Assembly (NCBI GenBank): GCA_046290435.1
Contig: JBKAGO010000076.1
Span: 88,197 to 152,196, forward strand
Source: CAVQUE01 sp046290435
GTDB lineage: Bacteria; Actinomycetota; Acidimicrobiia; Acidimicrobiales; UBA8592
Length of the DNA stretch: 64,000 nt
Reading direction: 5' to 3'
Shown here: positions 58,332 through 64,000 of the stretch, one piece after another
How positions within the stretch are numbered: the stretch's first letter is position 1
Layout of the letters: every line of letters begins with the position of its first letter
Notes under the pieces: generated by a model
Told to the model about the DNA's origin: nothing
Database searches by the model: none
Seen by the model: only the letters and a program-made list of their open reading frames with translations
Program-made: the position numbers and the translations under genes

Positions 58332-59785
58332 GTCAGGTCTTTCGCGAGTCGGAGGCCACCGAACATCCATCGGGAGCGCGCAGGGAAGAAGTTGCGGTAC
58401 GTGGGCCGGACGTGGCCGGCGGGGGTGACGGCGGCGCCGCCTCGGAGTACCTGCTGGTCGATCATGAACTTGCCGTTGTACTCCCCCACCGCGCCGGGAG
58501 CGGCACGGAAGCCGGGGTAGGGCGTGTACGGGCTGGCCGTCCATTCCCACACGTCGCCGAAGAGTTGGGCCGGCTGGGGTCGCACCGTATCGGTCTCGTC
58601 GCTGCCACCGCTGCGGGGGGCGACGAGGTCGACCGTCGCCGGTTCGGAGCCGGCACACTCGGAGCGCGAGCGCCGGGCCGCGAGCGGCACGGGGTGCAGT
58701 GCGTCGCTGTCGTTGCCACACACCACGTTGCCGACGACGGGAACACCGGCGGCGTGCACCTCCCACTCGGATTCGAGGGGCAGACGAGCGCCGGCCCACC
58801 GGGCGTAGGCGTCGGCCTCGTAGTAGCTGACGTGGACGACCGGCTCGGCCGGGTCGACCGGGCGCAGGCCGGCGAGGGTGAAGATCTGCCAGCCGTCGCC
58901 GTCGTGGTGCCAGTAGTCGGGGGCGGTCCAGCCGTTGGCCGTCACGGTGGCCCAGCCGTCGGAGAGCCAGTGGGCGGCGGTGCGGTAGCCGCCGTCGTCG
59001 ATGAACTCGAGCCATTCGCCGCAGGTGACCAGACGATCGGCGAGCCCATGGGGGGCGACGATTACATCGTGGCGGGGCCCCTCGTTGTCGAACGAGAACC
59101 CGGGCCCGTCGGAGCCGCCCGCAGCGGCGTGGCCGGAACCGCCGGAACCGGTGGCGTCGACGCCGATGGTCTCGATGCCGCCGGGGTGGTCGATCCATCC
59201 GAGTGGTTCGACCCCCGCTGCAGCGGGGCCGCGCCAGCGGTCGGCGTCGTAGGCGGGAAGGAGCGGGTTGGTCGAGAACAGGTGCTTGATGTCCATGAGC
59301 AGCAGTTCCTGGTGCTGCTGTTCGTGATGCAGCCCGAGGGTGACCAGCGCGGCGACCTCGGGGCGGTCACCGGCGATGGTGTCGATGAGGCGGCACATCG
59401 CATCGTCGACACGGGCCCGGTAGTCGCCGACCTCGCCGCTGTCGGGCCGGGTGATCATCCCCCGATGAGGGCGGGCGTGTCGGGCGCCGACGGCCTCGTA
59501 GTAGCTGTTGAACAAGAAGCAGTAGTCGGGGTCGACGGGCTCATAGCCGGGGAGGTGGGGGCCGAGCAGGAAGGTCTCGAAGAACCAGGTCGTGTGGGCT
59601 CGGTGCCATTTGGCCGGGCTGGCGTCGGGCATCGACTGGACGGTCTGGTCCTCGGGTCCGAGCGGCCCGGCGAGGCGCTCGGTGAGGTCACGGACCTGGC
59701 GGTAGCCGTCGATGGTCGGGGCGGGCGGAGACGTCGGGACGGCGGTGCGTTCCGAGGATGGTCGGGTGTCGCTGGTGAGCGTCAT
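58328..59785 (-). CDS. egtB: Ergothioneine sulfoxide synthase EgtB
   Basis: Non-haem iron enzyme that joins hercynine and a thiol (gamma-glutamylcysteine or cysteine) with oxygen. A 485-residue protein: N-terminal DinB domain with iron ligands His64 (WHRAHTTWF), His154 and His158 (HHEQQHQE), and a C-terminal FGE-sulfatase domain (FGDVWEWTASPYTPYPGF, RGGAAVTPAGHVRPTYRNFFP). All key residues are present. ATG 59785 is chosen by homology. It is co-transcribed with egtD; egtA, egtC and egtE are not in the window, so the thiol donor is open. Confidence 0.94.
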   Translation of the reverse strand: MTLTSDTRPSSERTAVPTSPPAPTIDGYRQVRDLTERLAGPLGPEDQTVQSMPDASPAKWHRAHTTWFFETFLLGPHLPGYEPVDPDYCFLFNSYYEAVGARHARPHRGMITRPDSGEVGDYRARVDDAMCRLIDTIAGDRPEVAALVTLGLHHEQQHQELLLMDIKHLFSTNPLLPAYDADRWRGPAAAGVEPLGWIDHPGGIETIGVDATGSGGSGHAAAGGSDGPGFSFDNEGPRHDVIVAPHGLADRLVTCGEWLEFIDDGGYRTAAHWLSDGWATVTANGWTAPDYWHHDGDGWQIFTLAGLRPVDPAEPVVHVSYYEADAYARWAGARLPLESEWEVHAAGVPVVGNVVCGNDSDALHPVPLAARRSRSECAGSEPATVDLVAPRSGGSDETDTVRPQPAQLFGDVWEWTASPYTPYPGFRAAPGAVGEYNGKFMIDQQVLRGGAAVTPAGHVRPTYRNFFPARSRWMFGGLRLAKDLT

Positions 59786-60079
59786 CGGGTGCGACCGACC
59801 GTGGCGTAGAGCCACTCGGGGTCGCGGACGGGCGGAAGGTGCAGGCACAGATGTGGCCGCATGGTTCGGCTCCTCGACAGTTGTGGGCGGGTGGGGCAGG
59901 CGTTGTGCTGCCCCTGCACGTGATGTCACAAACCCGTTTGCGGGGGCTCGTGATTCCCGACCACCTCAGCACACGCCGGTGACATCTGCATGCCCGTCCG
60001 GTGAATGGCGACAGTCGAACGGTCTGCGGCCGGGACGCAGCAGATGCCCGACCGGGCGTTTCCATGCCGGCCTGAGGCG
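59786..60079. promoter_or_regulatory. Divergent region, egtB / SARP regulator
   Basis: GATGTCAC at 59922-59929 and GTGACATC at 59979-59986 form a perfect 8-bp inverted repeat 49 bp apart, and CAAAC-cc-GTTTG at 59929-59940 overlaps the first arm. These are plausible regulator sites for the divergent genes. No -10/-35 pair was fixed. Confidence 0.5.
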
Positions 60080-63000
60080 ATGTCGTATCGTGCGCTCGTG
60101 ATCGAAAGGCGGACGCAGATCGAGGTACTGGGTCCGGTGCGCGTCCTCGGGCCAGATGGCAGCGATGCCGCACCGCTGGGCCCCGTCGCGTCCCGCATCC
60201 TGGCGTTGCTGACCGCCCACCCGCACGGACTGTCGGGCGATTCGTTGATGGAAGCGCTGTGGCCGGACCCGCGCCAACGCCCCACACGCAGCAATCTGAG
60301 GCTGCATCTCTCTCGGCTCCGTCGGGTCCTCGCTTCCGGTGGCGCCTTCGAGCCAATACGTCGACACAACGACCGCTATGCGATCGACGTCACGAACGTG
60401 CCCATCGACGCCATCGACCTCGAACGAGCTCTGCAGACGTTCAGTTCATCGAGCGACGAGTCCTTCGATGAACTCGACAGGACCGTCGGCCTCTGGCGGG
60501 GTACTCCATACGCCGGCATCGACGACCTCGAGGTGGTCGCAACCGAGAGGTCTCGGCTCGAGGGGATCTACCTGGAGGCCGTCGTCGTGTGGGCGAGAGC
60601 TCACGGCGACCGTGGCAGCATCGGCCAGACACTCGGTCGTCTCGGAGCGGCGCTCGAGCTGTCGCCGTACTCCGAGGGGGTCGCTCGCTGCCTCGTCGGT
60701 GCCCTGCACCAGGTCGGCCGCTCGCGCGATGCACTCAACGCCCACGACGCATTCTGTCGACGCCTGCGCGACGACATCGGGCTGGAACCCTCGCCCTCGT
60801 TTGCCGAGCTGGCCGCGTCGATCCTTCGCCACCGACCGCTCGAACGGTCCACTGCAACGACGGTGGAGCACACGACGGCCGTGCCGGCGACCATCGACGA
60901 ACTCGTCGATCCCCGCCTCCGTCGATTGGCGGAAGACCCCTGCCGCGGCCGCGGCGACGACATCGAGTGGATCATCGACGGCGTCATCGATCAGCGTCAT
61001 CGGTGCAGTGTGTTGCTGATCGAGGGAGAGGCAGGGATCGGGAAGTCACGGACCATGGCCGAGGCGGCCGCAGAACTCGCCGGGTCCGGAGTCACCACCG
61101 CCTACGGGCGGGCCAGCGGCGCCGACGTCGCCTACGAGCCCTGGTCGGCGGTCGTACGTTCGCTCCGCCGGCGCCTGCCTGCTGCAGCGATCGAGCGCTT
61201 GCCCGGATTCGTGGTCGGCGCGCTGGCCGCGCTCGACCCCCAACTGGTTGCCGATACGCACGGCCGACCGTCGCGCTCGCTCGACACTCATCTGCTGCCG
61301 GGCGCGATGGCCGCGCTACTGGAACTGGCGGCGAGCACTCGTCCCCTGGCCGTCGTCCTCGAAGACCTCCACGCATTCGACGCTGCCAGTGAAGGGCTGC
61401 TGCGTTCGCTGATCGAGGCGGGTGTCGACGGGGTTACGATCGTCGTCACCACGCGTCCCCCGGGGGTGGCAGCCGACCACGCAATGCGTGACCAGCTCAT
61501 CGAGCACTACCGGACCCACGTGCTCACCGGGCTGCGTCCCAAAGCGGCGCACGATCTGCTCGCGGATGTCGCAGGCGAGATCTCGCAAGAGGGCGCATGG
61601 CGGCTCCACCGGCTGACCAGGGGCAATCCCCTGGTGTTGCGACAGTTGTCGACGCGGGCCAACACGGATGCATTCATCGACGAGCTGGTCCTGCACAGCG
61701 GCGAACTCATGGACGTGATCTACGGGTCGCTGGCCTCGTTGCCGGACGAGACCGTCGCACTGCTGTCACGTGCGGCAGTGTGCGGGCTGGATTTCGATGT
61801 CGCCTCCGTTGCACGGCTGGCGGGCAGAGACGTCGATGTCGTGCTCGACGAGCTCGTCGGCCCGGTTCGGCGCGGCATCATCACCAATCCCGATGCAGAC
61901 GGCATCAGCTCGTTCACCCACGCTGCCTTCCATCAGCGCTGCCACGACAACGCACCCGGGCCGCTTCGGCGAGAACTCCACGCGAAGCTCGCATTGCAGA
62001 CGACGATCGAGAACGACGACGACGAGGTCCGCCGAGCCTGGCATTGCCTCGAGGCGGGCGAGAGTCTCTCGCCCGACCAGGTGCTCGGCATCACGCAGGC
62101 GGCTGCTGACACGTTGTCGCGCCGCGGCGCTCATGCGCAGCTGGCAGACCTCGTGGAACGTGCGACGTCGACACGGTTGCGTTCGACCGATCCCGAGGTG
62201 CGCCTTCACCGGGCGCGAGCGCTGTGCCGACTCGGGCGATGGTCGGATGGGCGCGAGGAGTTCCTCGAGATCTGGGAATGGGCTCGAACGGCGGGCGCCC
62301 TCGATGTCATGACCACCGCTGCGATCGAGATCGACGATGCCGGACGCAACGTGCGACTCGTCGGAGATCGTCATCGGCTCTTGCGCGAGGTCATCGATGT
62401 CCACGCCAACGCGGGCGAGAGCGCTTCGCCGATGGCATTGCTGGCGAGCGCCGAGTACGTGGGGGAAGCGATTCAGTTCGGGCGTGGACTCGACGCTCGA
62501 GCGACCCAGGAGTTGGAGGTATTTGCCGAGGAGAACCTCGAACACGCGCGACGGCTCGGGCGGCCGACGGTGCTCGGCGCCTGCTTGTTCGCGCGATCTG
62601 CGGCATCGTCGTGGCGACCCGTCAGCGAGAACCGCATCGCGTGGCTGTCGGAGGCTCGGGCGCTCGCCGACGCAACGGGCGATCTGCTTCGGATGCATCA
62701 CGTGGCAGGGACGCTGGTTCGGAACCAGTTCGAGGTGGCCGACACCGATGGGGCGAGCGAGGCGGCGCGCGACCACTCCCGATCGGCAAGGGCCAGTCGT
62801 CATCCTCGGGTCGTTTGGTTCGCCATGTTGCGCGATGCGTGTCTGGCGCAGATGCGTGGCGACTTCGGGGCGGCGGCAACACAGCTGGAGACGATGTATG
62901 CCTACGGCGCCCGCTTCGAGCTCCCCGACAACGATGGCGGATTCGGGGCTGCGATGTTCATGCAGTTGCACCACCAGGGCGCGCTGGCGTCGATCCGCCC

Positions 63001-63436
63001 GCTGGTTGATTCCCAGGTCGAGCTTGCACCGCACAATCCGTTGTGGGTGGTCGGCGCCGCCATGGCGGCGACGGCCGATGGCGATCGCGAGGCTGCCACG
63101 CAGCGGCTGGCGACCATGACCGCCACGCTGGACGAGTTGCCTCGCAACGAGTTCTGGCCGGGCCTCTTGTGCCTGTTGGCCGAGACCGCCTGGGCGCTGG
63201 GCGACCGGGACGCCGGAGCGCTCATTCGTCGTGAGCTGGAGCCGTGGTCAGGACGGTTCGTCACCTTGGGGATGATGATCTCGACGATGGGTCCTGCGGA
63301 TCGCTACCTGGCGATGCTCGCGGACTTGCTGGGGGAATCGTCGGACCTGCTGTGGCGTCGGGCTGCGGTGCTGTGCGATCGCATCGGCGCCGCCGCCTGG
63401 TCGGCACGCTGCGAGGCCGATCAACGGGCGCGGTAG
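60080..63436 (+). CDS. SARP/AfsR-type regulator with AAA ATPase and TPR-like domains
   Basis: A 1,118-residue cytoplasmic regulator. Residues ~10-100 are an OmpR-like winged helix (QIEVLGPVRVLGPDGSDAAPLG, SNLRLHLSRLRRVL); ~105-250 a bacterial transcriptional-activator domain (LWRGTPYAGIDDL, ALHQVGRSRDAL). An AAA/NB-ARC-like ATPase follows with Walker A GEAGIGKSR (~315-323) and Walker B-like LAVVLEDLHAFD. The remainder is helical repeat sequence. Starts at 60005, 60080 or 60098 are possible; 60080 begins just before the DNA-binding homology. Its divergent position to egtB suggests, but does not show, control of ergothioneine genes; secondary-metabolite control is the family norm. Confidence 0.85.
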   Translation: MSYRALVIERRTQIEVLGPVRVLGPDGSDAAPLGPVASRILALLTAHPHGLSGDSLMEALWPDPRQRPTRSNLRLHLSRLRRVLASGGAFEPIRRHNDRYAIDVTNVPIDAIDLERALQTFSSSSDESFDELDRTVGLWRGTPYAGIDDLEVVATERSRLEGIYLEAVVVWARAHGDRGSIGQTLGRLGAALELSPYSEGVARCLVGALHQVGRSRDALNAHDAFCRRLRDDIGLEPSPSFAELAASILRHRPLERSTATTVEHTTAVPATIDELVDPRLRRLAEDPCRGRGDDIEWIIDGVIDQRHRCSVLLIEGEAGIGKSRTMAEAAAELAGSGVTTAYGRASGADVAYEPWSAVVRSLRRRLPAAAIERLPGFVVGALAALDPQLVADTHGRPSRSLDTHLLPGAMAALLELAASTRPLAVVLEDLHAFDAASEGLLRSLIEAGVDGVTIVVTTRPPGVAADHAMRDQLIEHYRTHVLTGLRPKAAHDLLADVAGEISQEGAWRLHRLTRGNPLVLRQLSTRANTDAFIDELVLHSGELMDVIYGSLASLPDETVALLSRAAVCGLDFDVASVARLAGRDVDVVLDELVGPVRRGIITNPDADGISSFTHAAFHQRCHDNAPGPLRRELHAKLALQTTIENDDDEVRRAWHCLEAGESLSPDQVLGITQAAADTLSRRGAHAQLADLVERATSTRLRSTDPEVRLHRARALCRLGRWSDGREEFLEIWEWARTAGALDVMTTAAIEIDDAGRNVRLVGDRHRLLREVIDVHANAGESASPMALLASAEYVGEAIQFGRGLDARATQELEVFAEENLEHARRLGRPTVLGACLFARSAASSWRPVSENRIAWLSEARALADATGDLLRMHHVAGTLVRNQFEVADTDGASEAARDHSRSARASRHPRVVWFAMLRDACLAQMRGDFGAAATQLETMYAYGARFELPDNDGGFGAAMFMQLHHQGALASIRPLVDSQVELAPHNPLWVVGAAMAATADGDREAATQRLATMTATLDELPRNEFWPGLLCLLAETAWALGDRDAGALIRRELEPWSGRFVTLGMMISTMGPADRYLAMLADLLGESSDLLWRRAAVLCDRIGAAAWSARCEADQRAR

Positions 63437-63466
63437 CCGCACTGACGCAGCCGAGAACCGGCGTGG

Positions 63467-63880
63467 TCATGCGCCCAGGGTGGGCCCGGCTGTGGGAGGG
63501 CGATCCTCGTCGTCGGCCACGTCGTTCTCGGCATCCTCTCCTTCTTCGGGCGCTCTGGGCTGCAGCAGCGTGAGGATGGTCGTCGCCAGCGTGAATGCCT
63601 GGTCGGTGCGGGAGTCCGGCAACGTCTCGACCAGCCGCTCGAGGCCGTCGCGGCTGAGGCTCGCAAGGGTCTGCAGCAGGTTTGCCTCGCCCACGGCGAC
63701 CTCGTCGGCGGCGGCCTCGGAGGGAATCTCCTCAGCGGGGGCGTCGACATCAACATCGACAAGGCTCCCGGTGCGGGTGACGACATCCGCGACGAGCTGC
63801 TCCAGGTATCGGTAACCGCTGAGAAGCGTCGCTGGGTCGGCGTCCGGAGGTGAACCGGGGCCGCCCGTATCCTGTTCCAC
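63467..63880 (-). CDS. Small acidic protein of unknown function
   Basis: A 137-residue acidic protein (VDVDVDAPAEEIPSEAAADEVAVGEANLLQTL). The middle (ANLLQTLASLSRDGLERLVETL, FTLATTILTLLQ) could form helices; both ends are low-complexity. No domain, signal or membrane segment is recognised. Start GTG 63880 lacks a clear ribosome site, so this is tentative. It converges with the SARP gene with 30 bp between stops. Confidence 0.45.
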   Translation of the reverse strand: MEQDTGGPGSPPDADPATLLSGYRYLEQLVADVVTRTGSLVDVDVDAPAEEIPSEAAADEVAVGEANLLQTLASLSRDGLERLVETLPDSRTDQAFTLATTILTLLQPRAPEEGEDAENDVADDEDRPPTAGPTLGA

Positions 63881-64000
63881 GTCGGCGGTGACGGCCTGAC
63901 TCGACTCCTCCTGGCGGGTGTTCGCGACCGCTGCTCTGAGCCTGAATCCACCGATCGGCGGTCTGGGTAGGCGTTGGTCGTGGTGGTGTTCTGGGGTGGG

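Noticed and set aside
61320..63120. Additional genes inside the SARP coding region on either strand
   Set aside because: The SARP frame is continuous with recognisable domains; the other frames are compositional shadows.

Overview
The window is high-GC DNA from an actinobacterium. Indicators are three LLM-type (probably F420-dependent) oxidoreductases, a mycothiol-isomerase-like DinB protein, a SARP-type regulator, egtB-egtD for ergothioneine, a cytochrome P450 and much acyl-CoA/SDR chemistry. The mix and the abundant intergenic palindromes would fit the class Acidimicrobiia (Ilumatobacter-like), but that placement is inference. About 54 protein genes are supported. No rRNA, tRNA, CRISPR array, transposase or phage gene was seen.

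Layout. 1-9653: 3' part of PEP carboxylase, ribosome-rescue factor arfB, a degenerate GGDEF protein, surE, then a coupled run of flavodoxin, circularly permuted ATP-grasp, Alpha-E and transglutaminase genes. 9675-18378: a secreted RTX-repeat/SGNH hydrolase, an arsR-arsP-thioredoxin cluster with a MerR gene, a SulP transporter, and a TetR regulator overlapping a serine-hydrolase lipoprotein. 19454-25667: lipid-type catabolism (SDR, sugar-phosphate-isomerase-like protein, acyl-CoA ligase, PhyH dioxygenase, DUF35 + thiolase). 25793-30165: a four-gene, end-to-end overlapping minus-strand operon (small membrane protein, GT2 synthase, DUF2334 deacetylase, UDP-GlcNAc 2-epimerase) that looks like an exopolysaccharide machine. 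30307-45675: FHA-adenylate cyclase, three LLM oxidoreductases, P450, thiolase, kinase-like proteins, a second surE, acyl-CoA dehydrogenase, two SDRs and a nitroreductase. 45794-53669: poorly known secreted and lipoprotein genes, including two related lipoproteins, with a membrane di-iron oxidase. 54097-63880: DUF7064-like/APH/DUF6285 genes, egtB-egtD, and a large SARP-AAA regulator.

The most unusual content is non-coding. Family A is a ~46-bp palindrome present in 20 copies; neighbouring copies lie exactly 62 bp apart in seven of the ten adjacent spacings within clusters, and 19 of 20 copies point the same way whatever the strand of the neighbouring genes. Family B is a ~220-bp direct repeat in two arrays (2 and 4 copies, 235-263 bp periods), each ending at the stop codon of a minus-strand gene. 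A third theme is very long hairpins (22-29-bp stems) lying a few bases after stop codons, some sharing sequence between loci; one such sequence lies inside the start of egtD.
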